DNA of 64,000 nucleotides, taken from positions 620,001-684,000 of the forward strand of contig NC_063437.1 in assembly GCF_020379485.1 (NCBI RefSeq), read 5' to 3'. Both the position numbers and the translations under genes were made by a program. Shown in pieces: positions 45,500 through 56,993 of this stretch. The notes under the pieces were generated by a model, which saw nothing but the letters and a program-made list of their open reading frames with translations, ran no database searches and was not told the DNA's origin. Each line of letters opens with the position of its first letter. Positions within the stretch are counted from its first letter, which is position 1. Source of the stretch: Brassica napus. Its lineage: Eukaryota; Streptophyta; Magnoliopsida; Brassicales; Brassicaceae.

Positions 45500-46720
45500 A
45501 AAATATACCTATAAAAGTTGTTGGACCTGATATAAACGTAATGGGTCCACATATGTTTGGGTATTTATGATCCTAAAAAAAAATCAAAATATCTAAAAAA
45601 TCTGAAAAATATTCGAAACTCCAAACAAATACCCAAAAATTCAAATATCTAAAAATTCAAAATCTTATTCAAAATCTGACACGATGAACTGAAGAAACCC
45701 ACTTTTTTTTTAATTTGAAAATTTACCTGAAATCAAAAACTATAATCGTAAACCAAAAACTCAAAAAAAATATCTATAATACCAGAAACATATTCGAAAT
45801 ATCCAAATATACCTAATAAACACAACATATTTATGATCGGGTATAGGGTAGGATCCGGACTCAAACAAAGATCTGCAGGTCCAAAAAAACCCAATAAGTT
45901 CTCTTCTCTCGACCTGAACTAAACCTATATTTTCGGGTCGGTTCGGTTTGTTTTTTTTAAATCCATATATAATTCTCATGCCTAAAAGAAACTTACGTAA
46001 AAGTGTACATAGAAAATCTCAAATAAACTAAGTGTCCGAATGGAGGAGCGGGACAAGTGCAGATCTCATGCACATGCAGTTCTCCCGCACTGCATTCACC
46101 ATTCACCCTTTTCTGTTTGCAAAAGCAGTTCAAGCGGGAGATCTGCATGCAATTCAATATTTTTTGTCTTTTTATGGAAAAAATAGAAAAAGGAGGAGAT
46201 CTGCATGCAGATCTCACCGGCCAACATTTGGTGGTGTTGATATACTTTTTTTTTGGGTCAATAAATAACTTTGTTACAACACATAACTTTAAAAATATAT
46301 TTATCTAGTTTTATGAATACAATATTTTTATTTTATTTTATTTACTACTTTAACAATTTAAAATTATCATTCTCTACTTATTATTTTTGTCATATAATTT
46401 TTAATTTTTATAAATAAAAAAATAAAAGAAGTATAAGTATCTTATTAAACATTTACATGCATTTCAGCCGATGCTATAACATCTAAGATATTTGTTTAGA
46501 TATTTAAGTGTCATTTTTATTGTTCTAATATATGATCTATAGTTTTGAACTGATTTTGTCATTCATAAATTATAATAAATTATTTGATCTGGTTCTCTCC
46601 TACATGATCCGCTTGATCAGCACTTGTCCCGCTTGACCTGCACTTGTCCTGCTTGATCTGGATGATCTGTTTGATCTGTCGTGTTTGAACTGCTTTTACC
46701 ATTCGAAACCTTAGACTTTG
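45500..46720. mobile_element. Block of degraded insertions in the oldest segment copy
   Basis: About 1.28 kb absent from the two younger segment copies. The first part (about 45530-45983) ends CATGCCTA and has TCGGGTCGGTTCGG motifs, a worn hAT-like element. The second (about 46033-46705) has facing ends CCGAATGG..GAGCGGGACAAGTGCAG and CACTTGTCCCGCTTGA..CCATTCG. It is rich in AGATCTGCATGC and CTTGATCTG motifs, including a perfect 20-bp palindrome at 46196-46215. Confidence 0.5.
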
Positions 46721-47035
46721 TATTATAATATGATTCAAAAATCTGCGCTTTCCAAACGGGTCAAAATCTAGGTAACATAATTATTCTTCCAATATCGAAC
46801 CTCAATTTTAAACAACCATTTATTTATGACATTTTTATTTTGGTGGGCCGTGTCACAATCTTTTGCTCCCAAGATGAAGATCTTATAGTAAAAAGACTTT
46901 CTTCATCAACTCAAACCAAAACCATATCAGTCCACTGAAACTCGCTTCATTGTTTCTACTTCTTTCCTTAGCTCATCAAACAGAATAGACGACATATATA
47001 TCTCTCCAAAGCTCGCATGAACCGTCTGTACTAGG

Positions 47036-48009
47036 TGATAGACCGCGGTCCACGGATCAGTACATGGAGCCGAACCAGCATGAAGATCAGGACGTTCTGA
47101 AGTTTTCAACCGAGGTTCATGATTTTCACCATACTGGCCAGACTGACCGGACTGTCCCAAATGCATCCGGATGGGAGCTTTGGCTGGAACCATGGCCAGA
47201 TGATCGATTTCACTGTACTAGACTTTGTCTTCACAGTCCTGTTTTCCATTTGATGAAGAACAGTCGAGACGGAATCGCATTCGGACGCACCAATCCTGAG
47301 ATAGGTCATCGCTACTCAATTCTGGACTGTACCGTACGTACTGCCCGCACGACCGGATTGGAACTTCTTCAAAACTCACGACCAGACGATCGAATCCCTC
47401 GTACTGAATCTCGGCTTTCCCGACCTGTTTTGCATTCTAAGAAGAATGGTCGTGGCAGATTTCAATTTGATCGAATGGATTTCAAGTTAGGCCGTGCAAC
47501 TTCATTTCCGGCTAGTTTGGACTGTCCTGATCGCGTACTGGCCCTGTCCGCGGGACATGCTGAAGGTTCAGTGAATCTGGACAATAGAATTTGAAGGGTT
47601 CACTTGCAGTCAATGTTAATTTTCGTGCCTTGACCAGATCTGGTCAATTTTATCATTTTCTATGTTTAGATTTCCCACATTTTTCTTTAAGTCTTTTGAC
47701 TAGAACTTCTATATAATGTAACCATCAGATCTGAATAAGATAATTTCGTTTTGCTTTCATTCTTTTGAGTTTTTACTCTCTTTGTTCTTTGTTAGAACAT
47801 TTCTTAGTTTTTTGGTGAGGTTATCTCCAAGTTTCGATCCTTCTTTTGTTGGACCGGTGCGTCACATCCGGCAACGATCGAAGTCTGGTAGTATCATTGG
47901 GTCATCCGCAACCCTTTGTGTCACCGTTCATACCATCAGTTCTCTTTCCTTACGGATCGAGTTCATATCTTTCCAATCCGGTTGAGTGTTCGTTCCTTAG
48001 GGTTCTTCA
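47036..48009 (+). repeat. 5' LTR
   Basis: 974 bp, TG..CA. A TATA box TATATAAT at 47710-47717 is the probable U3 promoter. A frame of 176 codons runs through it but has no recognisable content. Confidence 0.95.
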
Positions 48010-48468
48010 AGTGGTATCAGAGCCACTCTTCCGGTATTGTCTATTTCATTCATCTTTCTCATCTTCCATTTTCTTATAAAAACTTCTTCTTCTATCTTTC
48101 TTAAATCCGGGCCCCTCATTACCATCCACCATATCAAAAAAAAGAAAAGAAAGAAAGATCCACATAAAAAAAAAAATAGAAATCGAAAGTTTCATTTGGG
48201 GATTGGTGGTGGAAGAGAAAGCCTGCTGGCTGAGGAGAAACCCAGCCTTTGAGGTGGTTAAAACGGATTTCAAAAAAAACAAAAATCTCTTATCTATCTA
48301 TCTTGAGAAAATTCCCTTGTTAGCTTGGATTTGCCCATTGGGATTCTTTGATTTGTTCTCTCAGAACATTGAGTAGAAACTTGTGTGTGTCACCTAAATC
48401 TGAGAGAAACACTTGTGTGGGTGAGGATCAAACACTTGAGAGTGTGAGGTTTTTATCTACTAACTTTT

Positions 48469-51245
48469 GTGTTGAGATTTTTCAGGTTTACGATGTTTGG
48501 TCTCCAAAGGAAAAGTAACAAGGAGAAGCACCCACGACTTTCTGTCTCTCAAACCTCCTTTAAATCTTCTTTGAATTATTTTGATGAGTGTGTTAGTGTG
48601 CAGGAAAAACCAAACAGGTGGAGCAAAGAGCATGTCAATACATCCAAAGGTGAATCTGATCCAAGAAGGCGATTGCTTCAGTTTGATGTCCAACAATTTT
48701 GTGATAACTTTGTGAAGGGTGTGGACAAAGCCCTCAAGGACGTCAGCAAGAGCCAAAAGAAGAGCACATCCACACGTGCCCCAGTAGCTGAGCCATCCTT
48801 TTCCATCAGTAAGAAAACCCAAGGTGAATCTGAAAACTGTTTTGAAGAATTTAATGATTTTTCAGATTCTTCACCTATATTTGATGAAACTGATGAAGAA
48901 CCAATTGGAAATTTGATGTCTTGTGAAGAGAGTTGTGATCTTACTTATCTTGAATCTGAGTTTATAAATGATAATGAACAGGCTAATGTAGAACTAACTG
49001 TTTTGCAACCGGAGCATCCGAGTAGCCTTGTTTTGTCTCATCAGGTTTTTGAGGAAGAGCCACTGAATTTTCCACATCAGTGCCCGTGTCTTGACACTTG
49101 GATATCTTTGGATGATGGTCCAGATCCTATGTTTGATGAGGAGGACGAATCTGGTCCAGTATTTGATGATGAAGAAACAAGCATCATGTCCACCTTCATG
49201 AAGAGCCATCTTTGCTTTGATTCCGGCACAACTACTGCTCCTTCATCTCCTGCCCTTTTGCTTCATGATCTTCAAGAGCACTGTGAGGAACCTTCTTCTC
49301 TTAATTCTCTGCCTGACATGGTTGTGAAAGTCAGTACTGATGATGTAATTCGTTTTGGTCTTGACAAGATGAAAATTTTTTGTGTTTCAAAATCTGTTTT
49401 TGATAACATGATTAATTCTTTAAAAATCTTTGAACCTGATAAATGTCTTGATCAATCACGTTTTCAAAATGTCAATGGCATTACTTCTGGAATTATTTTG
49501 AGCTCTGATCAGTTCTTGGAACATAACAAAGGTTTTCATCTTCTTGGAAGGCCATTTGATCTTGATTTGCAACAAACTGATTTTTGTGCTGAAAAATCTC
49601 TTGATTCGTTAGTTTGCAAAGGAAATAGCTTTGATCTGAGTTCTTCTAGACATGTACTGATCACTGATGAATTGTTTGCATCCTCTTATGCCTTGGACGA
49701 AATTTTGATTCAGAAGTTGCTGGAACAGAAATCACTTGAAACTGAAAATGATTTTCGTGATCTTGAATTTTGTGGTTCTGTTTTGCAGCCTGATCTCTTG
49801 AGTTTTGAAACTGATAATACTTGGCATTTTCTGAGATCATTTCGTGATAATGGTGTTGTCTTGAGTTCTGATGATATTTTGGTTTACAACACATTCTTTG
49901 AGAAATGCCTTGAACTTTTGATAAATGATTCTCAAACTGAACTTAAGCTTGTGTGTTCAGATGTTGGGAAGGATATACCCATTTTGAAAATGAATACTGT
50001 TGTTGCGTATCTTGATAAAATTCTTGTCTGTAATAGTTACTTTGATGAGCACCTTGAAAGGCTGAAAAATGTGCAATTTGTTCTTGGAAAAGATATCTTG
50101 ATTTGTGATTTGAACAAATATTTATCTTGCACATTTGATCCTGGTCTTTTAGTGTTTGAGTTGAGTATCCAGGAAAGACAGGTTCAACCTCTGAATGAAA
50201 GCATTGGCCGTGCCCAACAACCTCAGATTTGGAAAAGCTTTGTTGTTCAAACCGGCTACCTTGGTGCCAGCGACAGAGGTTCAGTCCAAGAAGGATATCT
50301 CAAGAGCCCGAAGGTCTTTTGTCTTGAATCCAATTTTACAAGAAAGCCAACTCATCAAGGATTCACTGAGGCTTGGAATCGCATGAAAAGCTTCACGGAT
50401 GAAGAAGTTATGAATTTTCCAAACCGGAGGTTCTTCAGTCCATCTATCTGCGAGTACTAGATTTCTAAAGGAGATTCATGCCCCAGAAAGAATCGGCCTG
50501 AGCCAAAACCGATCCTCCATGAACCAAAGGTGTTTCCTCAGTCATTCTCCTGTCTAAACCAAAAGCACTGTAAGGATCATGAGTTGATTGCCTCTACTCT
50601 TCATGAAAATGTTTTGAAACCGAGAATTTCAAAAAGAAAATGTATTCTTACTTGGTTGAAAAACGTTTTGCTCAAACCTTTTCATGAATTGATTTCATTG
50701 AGCTGTGCTTTGAAAGAGATTTGGTGTAGGAAAAAGTATGAACTAAAATTTCTTAGGCCAAAGCATTCTTTTGATTTCGTTCATGATGATAATTTTTCAA
50801 ATTTGGCATTGTCTCTTTCTTTCCATAACAGTTTCTCACCTTGGCCTGATTTTGAGATTGATAAATCAATTTTTGGCAACCAGCTTACTTGCGTAATGCT
50901 TGCCCACGTCCTTGATGATTATCCTAAGTGCTTGGATCATGTTTTTGGTGTCTTAAGGATAGAGAAACCCTTTGATTATTCCTTTACCAGATTTGATGTG
51001 GTTTCTCTAGTTGCTTTGAATAAACAGGATAAGCATGATCAGTTTCTAAGGAGAGCAAGCACCAATGGACGCCAAAGTACTTGGAATTCCTTGATAAAAA
51101 TGACTTCAAAACTCCAAGGAAGTTTCTGTCCATATTTTTCATTCCCTGAATTTTCCATGAATTTTAATTCCTTTGTATCTGATTCATCTCTTTTTGATAT
51201 ATGTACTTTGGATTTGAGGACAAATCCTTTTGAAGAAGGAGGGAA
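48469..51245 (+). CDS. Large ORF of the LTR retrotransposon, function unknown, interrupted by one stop
   Basis: The frame is open from 48469 to a TAG at 50458-50460 (663 codons). It resumes in the same frame through 50461-51245 and on into the 3' LTR (to 51633). Apart from that single stop it would be about 1,050 codons. The protein starts basic, then has acidic repeats (SSPIFDETDEEP, DPMFDEEDESGPVFDDEETS) and long Leu/Phe/Asp/Ser-rich stretches with recurring pieces such as SSDDILVYNTFFEK, LDKILVCNSYFDEH and FDLSSSRHVLITDELFASSYALDE. These suggest internal repeats of about 60-100 residues. I remember similar frames from many Brassicaceae repeats but know no function, and none of the usual gag/pol motifs is present. 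The stop replaces what is probably a Gln codon. Confidence 0.7.
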
Positions 51246-52220
51246 TGATAGACCGCGGTCCACGGATCAGTACATGGAGCCGAACCAGCATGAAGATCAG
51301 GACGTTCTGAAGTTTTCAACCGAGGTTCATGATTTTCACCATACTGGCCAGACTGACCGGACTGTCCCAAATGCATCTGGATGGGAGCTTTGGCTGGAAC
51401 CATGGCCAGATGATCGATTTCACTGTACTAGACTTTGTCTTCACCGTCCTGTTTTCCATTTGATGAAGAACAGTCGAGACGGAATCGCATTCGGACGCAC
51501 CAATCCTGAGATAGGTCATCGCTACTCAATTCTGGACTGTACCGTACGTACTGCCCGCACGACCGGATTGGAACTTCTTCAAAACTCACGACCTGACGAT
51601 CGAATCCCTCGTACTGAATCTCGGCTTTCCTGACCTGTTTTGCATTCTAAGAAGAATGGTCGTGGCAGATTTCAATTTGATCGAATGAATTTCAAGTTAG
51701 GCCGTGCAACTTCATTTCCGGCTAGTTTGGACTGTCCTGATCGCGTACTGGCCCTGTCCGCGGGACATGCTGAAGGTTCAGTGAATCTGGACAATAGAAT
51801 TTGAAGGGTTCACTTGCAGTCAATGTTAATTTTCGTGCCTTGACCAGATCTGGTCAATTTTATCATTTTCTATGTTTAGATTTCCCACATTTTTCTTTAA
51901 GTCTTTTGACTAGAACTTCTATATAATGTAACCATCAGATCTGAATAAGATAATTTTCGTTTTGCTTTCATTCTTTTGAGTTTTTACTCTCTTTGTTCTT
52001 TGTTAGAACATTTCTTAGTTTCTTGGTGAGGTTATCTCCAAGTTTCGATCCTTCTTTTGTTGGACCGGTGCGTCACATCCGGCAACGATCGAAGTCTGGT
52101 AGTATCATTGGGTCATCCGCAACTCTTTGTGTCACCGTTCATACCATCAGTTCTCTTTCCTTACGGATCGAGTTCATATCTTTCCAATCCGGTTGAGTGT
52201 TCGTTCCTTAGGGTTCTTCA
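51246..52220 (+). repeat. 3' LTR
   Basis: 975 bp, collinear with the 5' LTR. It has a few substitutions and one 1-bp T-run difference near 51955, and is preceded directly by the polypurine tract. Confidence 0.95.
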
Positions 52221-52225
52221 CTAGG

Positions 52226-52777
52226 CCTGGGACTTTTATCCGATATCTGGATTCGATCTGGATCCGATCTGAAAATCCGGAGGAATCAAATCCGGATCCG
52301 GATAGTAAAATGTTGGATCCGTCAAAGCCGGATCCGGATTCGGATATATTGACTTTTTGGTCCGGATATCCGAATACGTAAGTTTTATTAATAACTATTT
52401 CAAAAATAGTAATATATATATATATATATATAAACTAATTTTATTTAATATATTTTCATTTTTATAATAGTATATATAAATTTTATGTAAATATTGTAAT
52501 ATTATACATAGAAATAATTAAAAACATTATATATATTTTTATTTTAAATTATTGTTAATATTTTATATATATTAATATTATTATATTTATTTATTTTAAG
52601 GATCTAGATCCGAATCCGGATGTCCGCCGGATATTACAATTTTTAGAAGGATAACCGACACCCGGATATCCGAGAATCCCGGATCCGGATAAGGATAGTA
52701 AAATTATGGATCCGCCGGATAAAGATCCAATTCGGATACCTTAAAATTGCCCGGATACCCGATCCGTCTCAGGCCTA
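52226..52777. mobile_element. hAT-like element split by the LTR retrotransposon
   Basis: The ends are TAGGCCTGGGAC..GTCTCAGGCCTA. The first four bases (TAGG) lie at 47032-47035, left of the LTR element, and are repeated at 52222-52225 as part of its target duplication. The hAT target duplication is GTCTGTAC (47024-47031) on the left and GTCTATAC (52778-52785) on the right, 7 of 8 identical. The interior has GGATCCGGAT motifs. Order of events: hAT-like insertion into CYSC1 copy A, then LTR element insertion 4 bp inside it. Confidence 0.85.
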
Positions 52778-52999
52778 GTCTATACCACATTAACACAATA
52801 CAAGTTCACACGTTCGATTAAACCATAACACAGATCATAACCAAACTCAAGAACAGTAGTTTTTATGTCTCCTCTCTTACCACAATGAGTTTCCCTTTGT
52901 TCTCTGGCATTTTCGCCAGTCTAATTGCTGCCACAGTGTTAGCACCAGATGATATCCCAACCTACAGGTTAGGGTTCAGCACCAGAAATAAACAAACAA

Positions 53000-53512
53000 A
53001 CCATTTAATCATTTATCTCATTAATCTTTCAAAGAAAATGCGCCTATTCATCTCAGATTTGGGAGTCATTGATGAAAGGTATATTGCTAAACAAATATAC
53101 TGTCAGCTAGGAAGGGATTATGAGAATATTGAGAGACACTTCGATGGGGAAAATGAAGCTGTTCATTATTAGGTATGTGTTTCAAACTGCGGTTTATATG
53201 ATATGGAGAGAAAGGAACAGAAGAAGGCATGGAGAAGATGCTTCCCTAATTGATTTGCTGATAAAACTGATCGATAAGAATATGAGAAACAAACTTACTC
53301 TTGTGCAAAGGAAAGGAGATAGGAAGATTGGTATAGGAATGGCCTACTGGTTTGAAACTAGATAGGTAAGGATATGAAGCAAGTTGCTATTACATACTTG
53401 AAACTGTAATTGGATAAGTAGATAGAAACGAGTTGGTCTGAAGACACAAAAGATGTAAAAGGTCTTTCTTTTTGAATTTAAATTTTTACATTTTAATTCA
53501 AAAAAAAAAAAA
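53000..53512 (+). mobile_element. LINE 3' tail in intron 8 of CYSC1 copy A
   Basis: Plus-strand frames read LISDLGVIDERYIAKQIYCQLG and FQTAVYMIWRERNRRRHGEDAS..LTLVQRKGDRK, the C-terminal region of plant LINE ORF2 downstream of zf-RVT. They are followed by GATGTAAAAGGTC, an AT-rich 3'UTR and a poly(A) run (about 53500-53512). A clean target duplication was not found. Absent from copies B and C. Confidence 0.75.
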
Positions 53513-53889
53513 ACTCACCATGAGACCTTCTTTCAATGCCAATTCTCTAGCCACTCACTACTAACCTGCAAGTATACTCAAAACATAGGCGTATACAACG
53601 TTGTAACCCCTCATCAGTTTTTATATCTTACTCTATATGATCTAGATGACTTACACTAATTTTATATGATTAATTTTTGTAAAGAAGGTTTTTGATTTGA
53701 ATATATTTTACTTTTCCTTCAAGAAAATAAGTTGATAGAATACGAAAATGATGGAAGCTCTAAGCATTGTACATTACCTCAAGAACACTTTCCATGACAT
53801 CCATATTCAAGATATCTGGTTTAAATCCAACCCCATTACCTGTGATTGCATGTGGACCTAACCCCAATTTCAAAACTCTAACCATAAAA

Positions 53890-55240
53890 AAAAAAAAAAT
53901 CTCACTTCTTGTTGGACAAACATTGATGACCGACGTCCGTAATTTCATGGAATTATCACCAGTTCTAGCCAAGGCTGCTCAAGACAACCGAGTGTACAAA
54001 ATTGATTTTTTGACAATCCATTTGGATCACTAAACAGCTACAACGACCTAATGAAAAGATCGATTTCATGCCGGTAATACCAAAGCTCACTATGTCAAGA
54101 GCATTATAAAGTATTTCAATAAAAACAACACGACTTAGGGGCTCATCATCTCCAGACTCCAAACAGTCCCAGAAGGTTTGGATATCAGTGATATTTACCT
54201 ATATTGCATTATCATGTTATGCAATGGTGAAATGGCTATCGGAAATACATACTTGGACAAACTTGGATTGGAAGAAACAAAAACCACATGAGATCAATGT
54301 TGAAAACACACCAAAAATTAATTGCACGTGTATTTTAACTACTGTGTTACCTAACAACGCTCACTACAATAGAAGCGATAATAACATGCCATCCCAACAA
54401 CATAAGAATAGATATGAACAAAGCTACTACTATAAGCAAATGAATTTATTTATTTTCATATGAAGCCCACTCATCCAGTATTCCCGTTCTTATATTTGTT
54501 CGCCTAGCTATTACTTATTCCGTTTACGTTTTGAAATAATACATATACTATCTGTCTGGTTCCAAAAAAATACACACTTCGCATTTATTGATAAAATAAC
54601 ATTCCGCCACATGCATGATAGAATTCCAAACTATAAATAAATTATTGATCTTCAAGAACGTCGCGATTTTCCTATCAACAACTTTGGACAAATTACAAAA
54701 GCATTACAATATTCTGAATCTCGAAACCGTCTTTTTTTTCTCACAAATTTCATTAATTCAAATTTAAGGTGCTACGACGATTTCATCCGGAGATGTGCTC
54801 GACGATAAAATGAACAACAATAACATGAAAACAATAAAACAGAAGATATAAGTATTAAAGGGAGAGACTAGCTCGAAAACGTATCAAAAGGACTAATGAC
54901 ATTAAGCTTTATATTAACTTAAAAAAACGAAAACAATAAAAACTGAATCTTATTCCAGTCCTTATAATTGATAATCAACATTTATTTACTTCTTCTATTT
55001 TAAAATAAGTAATGTTTGAGGTTTTTGCACAACCATTAATGAATTATTAATTTTTAGTTTATCTCGGTTTGTATAAAAACAACATTAACTATAACTAAGT
55101 GATATCACTTAATCAAAAAAATTAAATATATCTAAAATATTACTTAAAAGTGATTTTTTTATTCTAAAACATCCCTTAAAGTGAAAAGAAAGAAGTATAA
55201 CATTTTACTGTGCATGTATTTTATAGTATTTGGAAGATAG
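53890..55240. other. Unrecognised part of the duplicated unit (same at 57591-58941)
   Basis: No known gene. After an A-run (53885-53899) the plus strand reads, with stops, LMTDVRNFMELSPVLAKAAQ and KIDFLTIHLDH, then about 54160-54290 DIYLYCIIMLCNGEMAIGN and TYLDKLGLEETKTT. This may be a decayed transposon or captured gene piece. The rest is AT rich. Confidence 0.35.
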
Positions 55241-55559
55241 AGGAGACATTCAATTCAATGTAGCGATAGATAATTGAAGAGGATAGGTTAAAATGGGTCA
55301 AGTGGCATTTACTATTTGGGTAATGATTGAAAACATGACTATTACAAATCGTCATCATCATCTTGTATCATGTCTGTTCTAGATTTGATTTACCAGAGAA
55401 TCTAGCTAGTTTTTCTACGAGACCTATCAATCAGTAACAACAAAGCAATTTGAGTTAGCTTAGATGGTCGTAGACTCAGCCCACATATGGAATATCCGAA
55501 TATACATGCACAAGAAACTAGTGATATGGCAAATGTATTGGCTTAAAATTTTATTTATA

Positions 55560-55680
55560 AATTTATAAGATGTTGACAACATCTTTGGACTCGAGTATAA
55601 ACATGGTTGTACAGGAACCTCCGAAAACATTGACTGCACAGTTAGAACCCGGAGCATAGTGGTTGGCTCCACCTCGAAGT
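55560..55680 (-). pseudogene. Unidentified exon-like relic, three copies
   Basis: The minus strand reads GANHYAPGSNCAVNVFGG here and again at 59261-59381; the oldest copy at about 43190-43260 reads PNCAVNVMGGFC. Preservation of the peptide across copies suggests a former coding exon between BRH1 and SYP73. I cannot name the family. Confidence 0.35.
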
Positions 55681-55943
55681 CTTATTAAAATGTTTTGTTT
55701 GAAGAAGTCGTAATAAAATGTATTGCTGGCACCGAGTTGTATTCTTTTTCGTGAAGCTCATGCACTGGGATTTTGTAATTTCTTCTCTTATTCAATTAGG
55801 CTACACGAGAACAAGCACATGCACTCTATCTAGCTTACCCCCTCCCCCCACACACACATATCATTAAAGTCTGCTATAGCTATAGACTTGCGTTGAAGTT
55901 TAGTTCGGTGCTGATCGGCTTGTTATGCAAAGGATTTTCCCTT

Positions 55944-56270
55944 TTAGTTATCTGTTGCCGTGTCCTTGAGCCTCTCCCTCACATTGGTGCTTTTCAAGTC
56001 AGTAGCTGCCTTGACAATCTGAATGATATACTAAATTAATGAGAAGAAATCTAGTACATGTCGAGAATACATGGTATTTTAAAAGAAAAGTTAAATCAAG
56101 AAAAATGTTAATTAACCTTTATATCTATCTAGTTCCTGTAATGTATGTAGCAGTAAGAGAATCACTACGATGTGATCAATTTATAGAGGGAAGTGAAACC
56201 CAACAACAGAGAAAGGTGAAGTTCATTGCTGTGTGTACAAATCCTTGATCCATTTGTTTCGTTTTGGTCT
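55944..56270 (-). pseudogene. SYP73: SYP73 relic, copy B
   Basis: The minus strand has ELDRYK (about 56117-56140, after an AG acceptor) and then IVKAATDLKSTNVRERLKD with a stop at 55944. This is the SNARE-motif end without its membrane anchor. Upstream exons are absent. Confidence 0.6.
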
Positions 56271-56347
56271 CCCAAAACTATTCTATTTATATGGATTACC
56301 AGCAAAATTTAAATTCATAAAAGAGCCAGAAAATGCTTTTATTTTTA

Positions 56348-56745
56348 ATAGGAATAGGCATTTTGGTTTAAATTCAGGTTTGGTTTGAGTTCAATTCGGC
56401 TTGGTGTAGAGCTTAAAAATCTTTAACCAGTTAACCAAAATTAGTTCGTGTTCAGTTAAGTTTGGCTTTAGTTCTATTTTAGTATTTTTGTTTTTCTTCA
56501 GTTCAATTTGTTTGTCTAAGTTCAATTTGGTTTTGTTTGTGTTTGTTCAGTTTGATCAAATTGATTTTTTTTTAAAAAAGTTTGTTCTAATTCGATTACA
56601 AAAATATATTTTTATAAAAACATAAAACAAATTATCATATCTAATTTGATTACAAAATATATTTTTATAAAAACATAAAACAAATTATCATTTGAAAATA
56701 AATCAATATTTTCTTAATTATTTCGTATTTAAATGTAAAATCAAA
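56348..56745. mobile_element. hAT-like insertion in the duplicated unit (also at 60049-60446)
   Basis: Absent from the oldest segment copy. It begins TAGGAATAGGCATTTTGG and has TTCAATTTGG/GTTTGGTTTG motifs, then a direct repeat of TGATTACAAAAATATATTTTTATAAAAACA. Flanked by short repeats of host sequence (ACCAGCAAAAT..AAAATGCTTTTA on both sides). No clean 8-bp duplication was identified. Confidence 0.45.
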
Positions 56746-56993
56746 CTTTACCAGCAAAATCTCAATTGACTAGATTTTATCAGCATAAAAATCTCTATTT
56801 GAGCCACAAAATGCTTTTATTATTTCCAATATGAAACATTAATAAAATTATTCTTCCAATATCTAACATTAACATAAAACAACCATTTATTTATGACATT
56901 TTTATTTTGCTGGGCGGTGTCACAATCTTTTGCTCCCAAGATGAAGATCTTTTAGTAAAGAATCTTTCTTCATCAACTCAAACCAAAACCAAA

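Larger units (their letters stand above)
47036..52220 (+). mobile_element. LTR retrotransposon, non-autonomous, 5,185 bp
   Basis: Two LTRs (47036-48009 and 51246-52220) begin TGATAGACC and end GGTTCTTCA. A perfect 5-bp duplication CTAGG flanks the element (47031-47035 and 52221-52225). The primer binding site TGGTATCAGAGCC (48012-48024, complementary to initiator Met tRNA) lies 2 bp after the 5' LTR. A polypurine tract GAAGAAGGAGGGAA (51232-51245) abuts the 3' LTR. I count by eye about 8-10 differences between the LTRs, so the insertion is young. No gag zinc knuckle, protease, RT, RNase H or integrase was seen in any frame. It must rely on a partner element. Confidence 0.95.
46927..53857 (-). 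pseudogene. CYSC1: CYSC1 partial copy A (exons 7-10), split by insertions
   Basis: Minus-strand exon remnants of the beta-cyanoalanine synthase gene: exon 7 at 53778-53857, exon 8 at 53519-53565, exon 9 at 52881-52961 ([18 protein letters not shown] intact) and exon 10 at 46927-47025 (HASFGEIYMSSILFDELRK..VSVD, stop present). Exon 8 has lost 13 bp (47 instead of 60), which breaks the frame. Intron 8 carries a LINE tail. Intron 9 carries a hAT-like element and, inside that, a 5.2-kb LTR retrotransposon. The catalytic N-terminal half was never present in this copy. Confidence 0.85.

Noticed and set aside
47064..47594. 176-codon frame in the 5' LTR and its twin at the end of the large ORF in the 3' LTR
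   Set aside because: Lies in LTR sequence. In the 3' LTR the same frame is only an extension of the internal ORF. No domain was recognised, so it is not listed as a gene.
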